DNA of 64,000 bases, taken from the NCBI RefSeq assembly GCF_002368095.1, contig NZ_AP018227.1, positions 5,047,782 to 5,111,781 on the forward strand, given 5' to 3'. Under the pieces are notes generated by a model. The model was not told the origin of the DNA and searched no databases. It saw only the letters and a program-made list of their open reading frames with translations. Positions within the stretch are counted from its first letter, which is position 1. The number at the start of each line of letters is the position of its first letter. The position numbers and the translations under genes were made by a program. Below, piece by piece: positions 8,835 to 17,751 of the stretch. Source of the stretch: Calothrix parasitica NIES-267 (GTDB lineage Bacteria > Cyanobacteriota > Cyanobacteriia > Cyanobacteriales > Nostocaceae).

Positions 8835-9866
8835 ATGCACCGTATGTTCTACTCAGTATTGAAATACGGACTCGTTCTGTCTCAAATACAACCAGAAAAT
8901 CCGGGACAGGCTGCTTCTACAATTACTGAAGATGGAGTAGCAGCAAGTGAAGCTGTTGCTCAGTCAATCGATAATCTTTGGGATGATGTTTTAGGTGGAG
9001 GACTTTATAGTGCGATCGCCAACTTAGGAATCTTCTTTGCAGTAGGAACATTACTAATTTTCATCGTCCAATGGACAAAGGAAATGATTGACGGTGATAG
9101 TTCCAAAGGATTTACCGAATTAATATGGACAATCGTTGTCATAGTCTTGCTCGCAAACAACGGTCAACAATTAATAGCTGTGACTAAAGGATTAAGAGGA
9201 ATAATCAATCAAACCAACCAAACTCTTTTAGTTTCTACCTCTGCTTCCATACAATTACAAGAAGCTTATCAGCAGGTAATGCTCAAAACGGGTAAAACGG
9301 ATGCAATTGAGTCGCTGATTAATCAATGCAATACTATTGCCGACCCAACCCAACAAACCGAGTGTTTACAAAATGCAGCCCGACAAGCAAAAACAATTGA
9401 AGCAGAAGCGGAGCAAGATAATCGTCCTTCTTGGCTCCAAAATGCTAGTGATTTTTTCAATACAAATATTTTTCAGTTAACAGTTCGTGGTTGGTTAATT
9501 GCATTAGCAGCAGCTTTTCAATGGATAATCGAGATTTGTATGTTATTGACTGCATTACTAGGACCATTGGCTGTTGGAGGTTCATTACTTCCTGTCGGTC
9601 AAAAAGCTATTTTCGCATGGTTGACGGGTTTTTTCTCAGTAGGAATGATAAAACTTTGTTTCAATATTATTTCTGGTTTAGTTGCAACAATGGTGTTGAA
9701 TGCCGACAATAACGACCCAATGATTTTCGCATTTGCAATTGGTATTCTTGCTCCCATTTTATCTGTAGCTTTAGCAGCAGGTGGCGGATTAGCTGTTTTT
9801 AGAAGTTTTTCGAGTATTGCTAGTTTCGGTCTTTCTACCTTTGTAACAAGACTTGTTAGTAAGTAA
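8835..9866 (+). CDS. VirB6/TrbL-like polytopic membrane protein
   Basis: About 343 residues with at least five or six hydrophobic segments (GLYSAIANLGIFFAVGTLLI, ELIWTIVVIVLLANN, WLIALAAAFQWIIEICMLLT, ALLGPLAVGGSLLPV, WLTGFFSVGMIKLCFNIISG, FAIGILAPILSVALAAGGG). The C-terminal half with ALLGPLA...W..GF matches the VirB6/TrbL inner-membrane channel family. The gene starts immediately after the previous stop; a TTG at 8829 or ATG at 8844 are alternative starts. A polar stretch with Cys pairs (residues ~150-190) would be a periplasmic loop. Confidence 0.65.
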   Translation: MHRMFYSVLKYGLVLSQIQPENPGQAASTITEDGVAASEAVAQSIDNLWDDVLGGGLYSAIANLGIFFAVGTLLIFIVQWTKEMIDGDSSKGFTELIWTIVVIVLLANNGQQLIAVTKGLRGIINQTNQTLLVSTSASIQLQEAYQQVMLKTGKTDAIESLINQCNTIADPTQQTECLQNAARQAKTIEAEAEQDNRPSWLQNASDFFNTNIFQLTVRGWLIALAAAFQWIIEICMLLTALLGPLAVGGSLLPVGQKAIFAWLTGFFSVGMIKLCFNIISGLVATMVLNADNNDPMIFAFAIGILAPILSVALAAGGGLAVFRSFSSIASFGLSTFVTRLVSK

Positions 9867-9873
9867 AATTCAT

Positions 9874-10674
9874 ATGACGAACTTAGACAATAAGCATTAT
9901 TCAGAATCAGCTAATAGTAAAAAACTCAAATTTCTTAATCGTGCATCTAAAAAATTCTCAACTGGTGATACTTTAGCATTATTCGCTGTTGGGACTTTTG
10001 GGTTGCATTTAATCACATTTTTTCTGCTTATATTACTCTATGGTTCCTATTCACAGCTAAATAAAAAACCTCCTCCTTCACTAGTGCAATTAGAAACAGG
10101 TAAAGCAATTCAAGTTGCTCCTTTAGGAAATGTTGAACGAACTCCCCAAGTAATATCTCGTTTTGTTTCCGATACTATGACCTTGATGATGAATTGGTCT
10201 GGAACACTACCACCTACAACTGTTGAAGAAAGCGCAAAACCATTAAAAGATAAGGGTGTAGATATTCAAGAGAGAGGATTGAGAGGTAGCAAAGTTACTT
10301 CAGGAGCATGGCAAGCATCTTACGCATTATCGGAAGATTTTCGTAAAGAGTTTCTCAAAAAGCTTGCGTCAATGACACCGCAAGGGGTTTTTAAAGGTAC
10401 TACTCAAGTTGTTTTAATACCGCTATCAATTCAATCTCCTATCAAAATTGGTGAAGGAAAATGGAAAGTAAAAATGATTGCTAATTTAAATATTTTTGAC
10501 CAAAGTAATACTACCACAGAAGTAATTCCATTTAATAAAGAGATATTTGTGAGAGCAGTAGTTGCACCATCCGAACCTGTAAATACTAGTAACTTAGCTG
10601 CTGTTATTTATCAAGTGCGTGCTAGTGGTTTAGAAATTTATGGAATGAGGGATTTAAAAGAGGAAAACTTATAA
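9874..10674 (+). CDS. VirB8-like bitopic protein
   Basis: About 266 residues: a short cytoplasmic N-terminus, one membrane helix (ALFAVGTFGLHLITFFLLILL) and a periplasmic domain of ~200 residues with alternating strands near the end (TTQVVLIPLSIQS, KWKVKMIANLNIFD, IPFNKEIFVRAVV). VirB8/TraE proteins have this topology and an NTF2-like periplasmic fold. Its stop overlaps the next start (TAATG). The ATG at 9874 is chosen over an upstream TTG inside the previous gene. Family assigned mainly by position and shape. Confidence 0.5.
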   Translation: MTNLDNKHYSESANSKKLKFLNRASKKFSTGDTLALFAVGTFGLHLITFFLLILLYGSYSQLNKKPPPSLVQLETGKAIQVAPLGNVERTPQVISRFVSDTMTLMMNWSGTLPPTTVEESAKPLKDKGVDIQERGLRGSKVTSGAWQASYALSEDFRKEFLKKLASMTPQGVFKGTTQVVLIPLSIQSPIKIGEGKWKVKMIANLNIFDQSNTTTEVIPFNKEIFVRAVVAPSEPVNTSNLAAVIYQVRASGLEIYGMRDLKEENL

Positions 10675-12371
10675 TGAATGAGCGTAGTAATCTAAATAAT
10701 GAAACAGAATCGGATAAAACCGATAGTGATTGGAATGAAGTAAGTTTTGGGAAACTACTTGGATTTCAAGACGAAAATCAACCACCGAAAGAAGTAGGAA
10801 CTGCTTCCATTCAAGATAGTAATCCCGAAGTTATAAACAATCAAGCAGACGCTACAAATCCGATTGCAACACATGAATTATTCGACTCTCCACATGAAGG
10901 TAAAACTCAACCGAATTTTTATAGCAACCCTTTCGCTAAATTTGGTGCAGTCGGTTTAGTAATGCTCGTTGTATTTGGTTCTGCTGCAACGGTTTTAAAC
11001 AGTATTATGTCTGGTAATCTTAAAACTGCACCCCCGACACAATACTCCAAGCAATCCAAACCTAAAGTAGAAATCGCTGATGATTCTAACGAAAGAGAAA
11101 CGGGAAAGTTAAAAGCAGAATTAGCACTATCAACTCAAGCTGAAAAAATTAAATCAGTGGAGCGTGCTAAAAGTCCTAAAACGGCTGTAAGTAAGCCAAA
11201 ACCTAAAGTTAAACCTACCTCAGAACCATTCACAACAAGCAATGTTCAATCGACTCCAACAAGAAAATCTTCTACACCCGTAACAAATCAAATAGCTTCA
11301 AAACCACCGCTCACGACACGGGTTTCGTATATACCTCGTCCGAAACCACAACCATTACCACTAAGGTATAGTCCTCCTAGAAGAGTTCCATCAATACCCA
11401 AATTTCAACCGTCTGCAAATAGAATTAGCAGACCAAATGCACCCAAACTTGAAGAAAAAATTGACCCGATGGAAGAATGGACTAAAGTTAGTCGTTTAGG
11501 AAGCTATGGTTCAAGCGTAATTACTGCAAATTCGGAAGAGCAAACCCCGGAAAGTACGGTTGATAACACTATACAAGAACAACCAAAACAAATAATCCCC
11601 TCTGCAACTCTAGTAAAAGCAGCTTACACAAATCAAATATCAAACAACAATGAGTTAGAACCTCTTCATAGCGAAGAGGCTGCAATTATTGGGTATGAAA
11701 ATAATTATCAATTGCAGGTGGGTGAATCTGTTGATGGAAAGTTGTTAACCCCTTTGATTTGGAGTAAACATCAAAACAATAACCCAGACCAACAATCTAA
11801 AAATAAGTCAAAAAGCGAAAATTTTGTAATCGAACTGGAACAACCATTAAATGCACGAGACGGTTTTGTTGTTTTACCGAAAGGTTCTCAAGTTGTAGCT
11901 CAAATTAACAACGTTAATCAAGGGGGATTACTTGAACTACAAGCAACACAAGTTTTAATCAACGGACAAGAATACATCCTTCCACCCAATGCGATCGCCA
12001 TTCGTGGAAACAAGGGAAAACCTTTGATTGCATCTCGCTTAAACAGTAAAAAGGGAGAAATTGCGCGACGAGATGTACAAACTTTTGCTGTAGGCTCTTT
12101 AGCAAAAGTCGGTAAAGTTTTGAACCAGCCCAAAGAACAACAAATATCAACTAGTAGTGGATTTGGTGGTAATAATTCTTTCTCTTCAATCAGAAAAAAT
12201 CGAGAAAATATCTTTGGAGCGGTTTTAGAGGGAGGATTTGAACCGCTAACTCAACAAATTCTTAAACGTAATCAGCAAGCATTACAGGAACTACGCAAAC
12301 AAGAAGATGTTTGGTATGTAAAAGCTGGTACTAATGTACAAGTATTTGTTAATCAATCTTTTCAATTTTAG
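10674..12371 (+). CDS. VirB10/TrbI-like secretion channel protein
   Basis: 565 residues: acidic cytoplasmic N-terminus, one membrane helix near 85-105 (FGAVGLVMLVVFGSAATVL), a long Pro/Lys/Ser-rich linker (~residues 115-260) that would span the periplasm, and a C-terminal β-rich domain with DGFVVLPKGSQVVAQI and GLLELQATQVLINGQEY, matching the TrbI/VirB10 core that forms the outer-membrane part of the channel. Order and linker are classic for VirB10. Translation is coupled to the VirB8-like gene by a 1-bp overlap. Confidence 0.75.
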   Translation: MNERSNLNNETESDKTDSDWNEVSFGKLLGFQDENQPPKEVGTASIQDSNPEVINNQADATNPIATHELFDSPHEGKTQPNFYSNPFAKFGAVGLVMLVVFGSAATVLNSIMSGNLKTAPPTQYSKQSKPKVEIADDSNERETGKLKAELALSTQAEKIKSVERAKSPKTAVSKPKPKVKPTSEPFTTSNVQSTPTRKSSTPVTNQIASKPPLTTRVSYIPRPKPQPLPLRYSPPRRVPSIPKFQPSANRISRPNAPKLEEKIDPMEEWTKVSRLGSYGSSVITANSEEQTPESTVDNTIQEQPKQIIPSATLVKAAYTNQISNNNELEPLHSEEAAIIGYENNYQLQVGESVDGKLLTPLIWSKHQNNNPDQQSKNKSKSENFVIELEQPLNARDGFVVLPKGSQVVAQINNVNQGGLLELQATQVLINGQEYILPPNAIAIRGNKGKPLIASRLNSKKGEIARRDVQTFAVGSLAKVGKVLNQPKEQQISTSSGFGGNNSFSSIRKNRENIFGAVLEGGFEPLTQQILKRNQQALQELRKQEDVWYVKAGTNVQVFVNQSFQF

Positions 12372-12387
12372 CAATCGTTTTTAGATC

Positions 12388-13131
12388 ATGAGTAAGCAAT
12401 ATTCAATTATAAAAGGATTTATTGTTATTTGTTCTTTAACGTTTCCTTACTTCAATTTACCACCAGCTATTGCAAGTGAAGTAAAGCAAAGCGTAAAACA
12501 AATAACTCAAAAAGTTGCTACTGGTAACAGTTATTCAAGCATACCTAGAATCGAATTATCGCCAGGGTATGGAGTAAATATATCATTTATTAAGAGTGAT
12601 GAAATAATAGAAAAAGTATGGTTAGATAATCCAACATTTGCATCACTTGATGTAGATGGCTGTTTGTCAACAGAGGAAAGAGAATGTGATAAAGAAGGGG
12701 CAACGGTAATACATTTACGACGAATCAATCCGATAAAAGTACGACAGTTACCATCATCTAATACCAGCTTATTAACCGTTATTGCAAAGGGTAAATCGGA
12801 AAGAAGGGTATATTTATTTAAAGTAGGAATGGGGAATAAAGCTCTTACTTACCATATTCTTGAAATCATACCTGATAGCAAAATCGTTCCAGAAAATACT
12901 CAGTTTACTAACATCAAAAATATTAACGAATTGCAGCTTTTAAGTAGAGGATTAAAAATTGTTAATTCAAAAGGATTGATTAGTAAAGAATCTCGTTTAT
13001 GGTCAAGAATAGCTTACTTTTTAGTGAAAGTAAGAATAGGTGAACCCATTGACAGCGCTGCTCGTAGAAGTGGTATTTCGATGCGCTTAGTTAACCGATT
13101 GATAGAACTAGGAAGCAAGTATAATTCGTAA
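12388..13131 (+). CDS. VirB9/TraK-like exported protein with HTH-like tail
   Basis: 247 residues with a signal peptide (LPPAIASE cleavage region). Residues ~50-150 (GYGVNISFIKSDEIIEKVWL, SLLTVIAKGKSERRVYLFKV) resemble the N-terminal β domain of VirB9/TrbG/TraK secretins. The C-terminal ~60 residues are helical and include DSAARRSGISMRLVNRLIELG, which looks like a helix-turn-helix sequence, odd for an exported protein. The last residues Y-N-S and the stop codon come from an AATTCGTAA repeat that starts here. Confidence 0.45.
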   Translation: MSKQYSIIKGFIVICSLTFPYFNLPPAIASEVKQSVKQITQKVATGNSYSSIPRIELSPGYGVNISFIKSDEIIEKVWLDNPTFASLDVDGCLSTEERECDKEGATVIHLRRINPIKVRQLPSSNTSLLTVIAKGKSERRVYLFKVGMGNKALTYHILEIIPDSKIVPENTQFTNIKNINELQLLSRGLKIVNSKGLISKESRLWSRIAYFLVKVRIGEPIDSAARRSGISMRLVNRLIELGSKYNS

Positions 13132-13172
13132 TATCTCCCTCCGGGAGACGCTGCGCTAACGTAATTCGTAAT
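13122..13172. repeat. Cyanobacterial short repeats (AATTCGTAA and CTCCCTCCGGGAG types)
   Basis: AATTCGTAA is followed by the palindrome CTCCCTCCGGGAG, GACGCTGCGCTAACG and again AATTCGTAA. Such composite repeats are widespread in Nostocales. They supply the stop codon of the preceding gene. Confidence 0.7.
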
Positions 13173-13197
13173 TTATGGTTCGTAGCTAATTAATATC

Positions 13198-14868
13198 ATG
13201 AAATTATTCAAGAAGCGTTCAATATTTAGTTGTGGTTTAAGTTTATCACTTTTAATCTCTGGTGCTGTTCTTATTACATCGCAACAGAAATCTATATCAA
13301 ATCCTCCGTCCGCACAAACAGAAGTTCCTACAATAAATTGGCAAAATACTCGTTTACCAGATTGGAATCAAATCACGTTTTCTAAAATGCCAGTTATTAC
13401 AGAATCCGGTTCATTTCAAGCACCGGATGAAGTTACTTCAAAGTTAGGATATGACCCTTCTCGTAGTTGGGATGTAGGACAAAAGCCCTCTGCTTTTACA
13501 ATGCTGGGTGATTTTCAGGATTCTTTTAAGCTGCAAGAATTTTCACTTTTAGATATCTCTCAAATTACTGGCTCTGATATACAAGAAACTGACTTAGAGG
13601 AATTTGGTGTCTTCAAATTTCAAACAATAGAAAGTTTAGTTAAGGCAATTCCTGATTTAAAAGAATGGAAGATAAGGGATGTCAAACCAATATACGATTT
13701 ACTATCACAGAATTTATCAACATCATTTAGTTCATATCAGACTATCAACAACTTACTTAAAAATTCTCCCCATTTGGGTAAATTAAGCTTTGAATCTTTA
13801 GATTTAGCATCTTATAGTATTGATTCAATTCCAGGGTTATCAGCTACTCCTATTGCCAGCTTTGATAAATGGCAAGGTGTTTATATTGATGAGGTACCCG
13901 GATTAAGCGATGTTCCATTTTCCCAATTCCCCAATCCTGCGAACCCTGTAGGAATGCAAGTTGGAATAGTAGATGTTGCGTTTGCAACTGATGAACAAAA
14001 ACGAGATAGAACTATTTCAGGCAGCAATAAAGAAGGTTTTGCAGTACCTTGTGATAAAGATTGCGCTCATATAGAAGTATCTGGTTCTCAAGCTGTTCAC
14101 GGGAAAGCTTGGGTAAGTGGTAAATACCAGTTAGTTAAAGGTGGAAGAGGAATTTTAGGTTCGGTAAATGGGGGAAGGGAACCAACGGGTAGGAATTTAT
14201 TTGGCGATGCTTTTAAAGTTGCTCTATGGGATGTGTCGGAAGTTGATGGAAAAGTTTCTCAATCTTTATTCTTTCGTGTTTGTATGAGAAATAATTTTGT
14301 GGACTTGGGATGTACACCATATTTTATTGGTCCGGTTCCATTCATGACTTATAGAGAAAAGGAACCTATATTTTTGGGTAGGATTGACTCTAATAAAAAT
14401 TCTATGTCTACTCCTACAGGTTTAAAGAGTAGTGGATTTACTTTTGATAGTTCTCCATTTATTTCTTCAACCAAGAACAATAATATATCTGACTTAATAC
14501 ATATTTCAAAAGGGGGTTGCAGAAACATTCATTCATCTGGTGCTAACCTCGATGCTTTAAGTTCTTCATTATCAAATGTAGAAAATAGTAACATATTGCA
14601 GAATTCATCAACCGAACAGCAGTCTTTAATCAAATCAAAAACTAGTAATTTACTATCGATTGCATGGCAGCAAACTGACCCAAGCACAGGTAAACCTTTT
14701 AGTGGAGATAGATTGATTGAGCGTGCAAGTCAAATGCATTTCGCTGGTGTGAATATTCCAATAGATTCTCAAGTTCGTGATGTAAGCAAGGGAATGACAG
14801 TCACAGAATATGGGAAAAAAGCTAGTGCTAAATACAAGCAGAAATTGGCATCAATGAATTGTTTATAA
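13198..14868 (+). CDS. Large exported protein of unknown function in the tra cluster
   Basis: 556 residues with an N-terminal signal anchor/peptide (SCGLSLSLLISGAVLIT). The first half has repeated acidic phrases (FSLLDISQITGSDI, EDLEEFGVFKFQT-like; LASYSIDSIPGLSATPIASF; IDEVPGLSDVPFSQF) resembling degenerate ~25-residue repeats built on IPGLS/F. The second half has paired Cys (CDKDC, CMRNN...GC, GGC). It is placed between the VirB9-like gene and the coupling protein, so an envelope role in conjugation (mating-pair stabilisation, adhesin or channel accessory) is likely by position only. No family recognised. Confidence 0.6.
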   Translation: MKLFKKRSIFSCGLSLSLLISGAVLITSQQKSISNPPSAQTEVPTINWQNTRLPDWNQITFSKMPVITESGSFQAPDEVTSKLGYDPSRSWDVGQKPSAFTMLGDFQDSFKLQEFSLLDISQITGSDIQETDLEEFGVFKFQTIESLVKAIPDLKEWKIRDVKPIYDLLSQNLSTSFSSYQTINNLLKNSPHLGKLSFESLDLASYSIDSIPGLSATPIASFDKWQGVYIDEVPGLSDVPFSQFPNPANPVGMQVGIVDVAFATDEQKRDRTISGSNKEGFAVPCDKDCAHIEVSGSQAVHGKAWVSGKYQLVKGGRGILGSVNGGREPTGRNLFGDAFKVALWDVSEVDGKVSQSLFFRVCMRNNFVDLGCTPYFIGPVPFMTYREKEPIFLGRIDSNKNSMSTPTGLKSSGFTFDSSPFISSTKNNNISDLIHISKGGCRNIHSSGANLDALSSSLSNVENSNILQNSSTEQQSLIKSKTSNLLSIAWQQTDPSTGKPFSGDRLIERASQMHFAGVNIPIDSQVRDVSKGMTVTEYGKKASAKYKQKLASMNCL

Positions 14869-15040
14869 AGGAGGAATAAGGCAGGGGACAGGAGGTATTA
14901 GTTTTACCTTTTTCGTTACACAAGTATGTAAGAGTTTAATGTGTCCTTATAAAAGTTAGAACCATCTTCTCAAAACTTATTCTTCCAACTTCCTTCTGCC
15001 GATCAAGCCTCTCCCACCTGCCTTTCTTAAAAAATTAATT

Positions 15041-15595
15041 ATGCAACCACATATTTATAAATTCTCAAAATTACAATTGAGTAAAGATAAAGCGATTTAC
15101 TTAACTTTATTTGTAATTTTCATAATTTTAATTATATTCGCTTTCTATAATAATTTATCCACAAAAAAGCGAATAACTACGTGGAAAAACGTGGAAGAAG
15201 TTAAACCAAAATCTCTTCTAAAAAAGGTTATTACTAAAAAATCAACTCGCTATCTTGATATCTCCTTAATCAAAGTAATGCAAATCCCATCAAATGGTTC
15301 TGGTGATTTATATATTTTCGATTATGGTTCACCTCAACTTTGTGGGGCTGGTGGGTGCTTATATTCAGTGTATAACTCAGATGGTAAAACACTTTTAGAA
15401 TTTATTGCTAATCCCAAACTTCCAAAATCACAAAAGCTAATTAAAGTTGGAGAGAATGTCAACCAAGGCTTTCCTTGTTTAACTATTACTCAAAATACAA
15501 ATACAGATAAATTATTATCCCAAACCGAATTTTGTTATCAAAACGGTAACTACGTTCCCTTAAATAAAAATTTTATTACTAAAAATAATGAATAA
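15041..15595 (+). CDS. Membrane-anchored hypothetical protein
   Basis: 184 residues: short basic N-terminus, one membrane helix (AIYLTLFVIFIILIIFAFY) and an extracytoplasmic domain with LCGAGGCLYSVYNSDGKTLLEF and two further Cys (FPCLTI, FCYQNG), suggesting two disulfides. The last codons overlap the start of the virD4-like gene (ATGAATAA). Co-transcribed with the conjugation genes; function unknown. Confidence 0.6.
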   Translation: MQPHIYKFSKLQLSKDKAIYLTLFVIFIILIIFAFYNNLSTKKRITTWKNVEEVKPKSLLKKVITKKSTRYLDISLIKVMQIPSNGSGDLYIFDYGSPQLCGAGGCLYSVYNSDGKTLLEFIANPKLPKSQKLIKVGENVNQGFPCLTITQNTNTDKLLSQTEFCYQNGNYVPLNKNFITKNNE

Positions 15596-17414
15596 AAATT
15601 TTTATACGGTACAACAACCATCAACACCACCACAAAATTCCCAGCTTGATAAGTTGTCTAATTTAATGAAGTCACAATCTGGGTTAGTATTACTCGGCTG
15701 TTTTGCTAGTATTGGTATTTTCAAACTAATTTCTGGAAGTAATTATAAAGGTAAAGTCGCTACTAGCTATTGGGGTGGTAGCCGAGAAAAATCACAAGCT
15801 GCCAAAAAAGCAAAGAAGCAGATATCTAAACCAATTCGTAATTCTGTGGGATTGTACGTTGGAACTCCCCCGTATATTAGGAATGCTCTGCAAAAACAAT
15901 GGTACTCTCATGGTTTACTCAAAACTAAACCAACTCTCACTCAACAAATTCTTTCTTCTAATTCCACACTTTATGTACCAGATGCTCAAAGGGGAATAGC
16001 TGTTATTGGTGCAGCTGGTTCTGGTAAAACTTTCTCGGTGATAGACCCGTTAATTCGTAGTGCTTTTGACCAAGGTTTTCCCATGCTGCTCTACGATTTT
16101 AAATTCCCTGCACAAACCAAACGATCTGTAGCTTATGCTATGAAGCGCGGTTATTCCGTAAGAATATTTGCACCAGGGTTTAATGAAAGTGAAACCTGTA
16201 ATCCTTTGGATTTGCTCAGAGATGAGGAAGATGCGATTGCAGCAGGACAACTTACTCAGGTAATCTCGCGTAACTTTGACAGGGGTGCAAATGCTAGTAG
16301 CGATAAGTTCTTTGAGGAAGCTGGAGATTCTTTAGTTGAGGGGATTTTACTTGTAACAAAGGCAATTAAAACTTTAACTGGTGAGGATAAATATTGTGAT
16401 TTGATGATGGCACAAGCGATTTTATCTTTACCAAACCTAGCAGCTAGGCTCGAGGCTGCATCGAAGGATAAGTTAAAAGTTTGGACTTCTCGCCCATTAT
16501 CGCAGCTAATCAGTGTCAAAGATTCAGAAAAAACTGCTGCATCAATTATTGGGACGGCACAAAGGATGTTCCAGCGCTTTCTCAAGCGTGATTTTGTCGG
16601 TGCATTCTGCGGTCAAACAACACTTCCTTTAGATTTAGATGGTAAACAGTTAATAATCTTTGGGTTAGATAGAAACAACAGAGATATTGTAAGTCCGCTG
16701 CTTGCTGCAATTCTCCATATGATTGTAACCCGCAACATCACCCGCACTGTTCCGCGCAGTGACCCCTTAATTGTTGCTTTGGATGAGCTACCGACATTCT
16801 ATTTACCAGCACTTGTCAACTGGTTAAACGAGGGACGTGAAGATGGCTTTGTCGGTATTTTGGGTTATCAAAACATTGCTCAACTGGAAAAAGTTTACGG
16901 CAAAGAATTATCACGAGCAATTTTGGGTGGTACTGCAACTAAGTTTATTTTTAATCCTCAAGACCCTGAGTCTGCAAAGATATTTAGCGATTACCTGGGG
17001 GAGATGGAGATTAGATTTAATTCTAAATCTCAAAGCACTGGTAAAGGTGGTGGTTCCCGTAGCAGAAACGAACATCATCAAAAGCGGCATTTATTAGAAC
17101 CCGCGCAGTTCGCAAAAATGGGTACGGGCAGAGCAGTAATTATCAATCCAGCTTACAGTCGTGGAACAGAAGCTTATGTTCCCCTGTTGCACAAAATAAA
17201 GGTTCCCCTTTGTGATATTGAAGAGATGCAATGGTCGGAAAGTAAGTGGGATTTTGTACGGGAACGATTGATTGAAAACAATAGGGTTGCTGTTAGTGAT
17301 GCTGAACGCTCCGCACAGTTTTTAGAGCGTAAAGCATTAGCAGAAAAATTATTTCCATTACCTGAACAAGGGGAAGAGTTAGCTTCTCCAGAAGAATTGA
17401 ATAATATTTTTTAG
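15588..17414 (+). CDS. virD4: VirD4/TraG-family type IV coupling protein
   Basis: 608 residues. An N-terminal hydrophobic segment (GLVLLGCFASIGIFKLIS) anchors it; YVPDAQRGIAVIGAAGSGKT places Walker A at ~141-148; LLYDFKFPAQT follows; Walker B is LIVALDELPTF near 395; then GFVGILGYQNIAQLEKVYG and ILGGTATKFIFNPQDPESA, both hallmarks of VirD4/TraG. The protein would dock the MobV relaxosome to the secretion channel and pump DNA. It completes the set needed for self-transfer together with the VirB-like genes upstream. Confidence 0.88.
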   Translation: MNKNFYTVQQPSTPPQNSQLDKLSNLMKSQSGLVLLGCFASIGIFKLISGSNYKGKVATSYWGGSREKSQAAKKAKKQISKPIRNSVGLYVGTPPYIRNALQKQWYSHGLLKTKPTLTQQILSSNSTLYVPDAQRGIAVIGAAGSGKTFSVIDPLIRSAFDQGFPMLLYDFKFPAQTKRSVAYAMKRGYSVRIFAPGFNESETCNPLDLLRDEEDAIAAGQLTQVISRNFDRGANASSDKFFEEAGDSLVEGILLVTKAIKTLTGEDKYCDLMMAQAILSLPNLAARLEAASKDKLKVWTSRPLSQLISVKDSEKTAASIIGTAQRMFQRFLKRDFVGAFCGQTTLPLDLDGKQLIIFGLDRNNRDIVSPLLAAILHMIVTRNITRTVPRSDPLIVALDELPTFYLPALVNWLNEGREDGFVGILGYQNIAQLEKVYGKELSRAILGGTATKFIFNPQDPESAKIFSDYLGEMEIRFNSKSQSTGKGGGSRSRNEHHQKRHLLEPAQFAKMGTGRAVIINPAYSRGTEAYVPLLHKIKVPLCDIEEMQWSESKWDFVRERLIENNRVAVSDAERSAQFLERKALAEKLFPLPEQGEELASPEELNNIF

Positions 17415-17425
17415 AGTTAAGTAGC

Positions 17426-17746
17426 ATGATACAGACAGCAATTCATTTTAGTTCAGAAGTCCAGGCTGTTTTATCGCAATATCCTAAATGGTTAGAAATG
17501 GTTATTGAAGCACGAGATAAACCAGTTTTAGATAAAAATTATTGTCCCCATGTAATTGAAATATTTGACCAGTATGGTATTTTGGCTGGGAAAGTTAACG
17601 GGTTATCTACTTATGAATGTACTAGAGATATTCAACAAAACAGCGATTTCAATGCTTGGTTCATTGATGGAGAACTAGTCGTATTTTACATTGGCTCAGA
17701 ATTAGTTATTAATCGATTAGAAGCAATAACTATAGAAGGAGAGTAA
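17426..17746 (+). CDS. Small hypothetical protein downstream of virD4
   Basis: 106 residues, soluble, mixed α/β (VIEIFDQYGILAGKVNGLSTYECTRDIQ; AWFIDGELVVFYIGSELVINRLEAI). It starts 12 bp after virD4 and ends 5 bp before the next gene, so it belongs to the tra transcript. The frame is clearly protein-like, but I do not recognise a family. Confidence 0.6.
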   Translation: MIQTAIHFSSEVQAVLSQYPKWLEMVIEARDKPVLDKNYCPHVIEIFDQYGILAGKVNGLSTYECTRDIQQNSDFNAWFIDGELVVFYIGSELVINRLEAITIEGE

Positions 17747-17751
17747 ATAGA

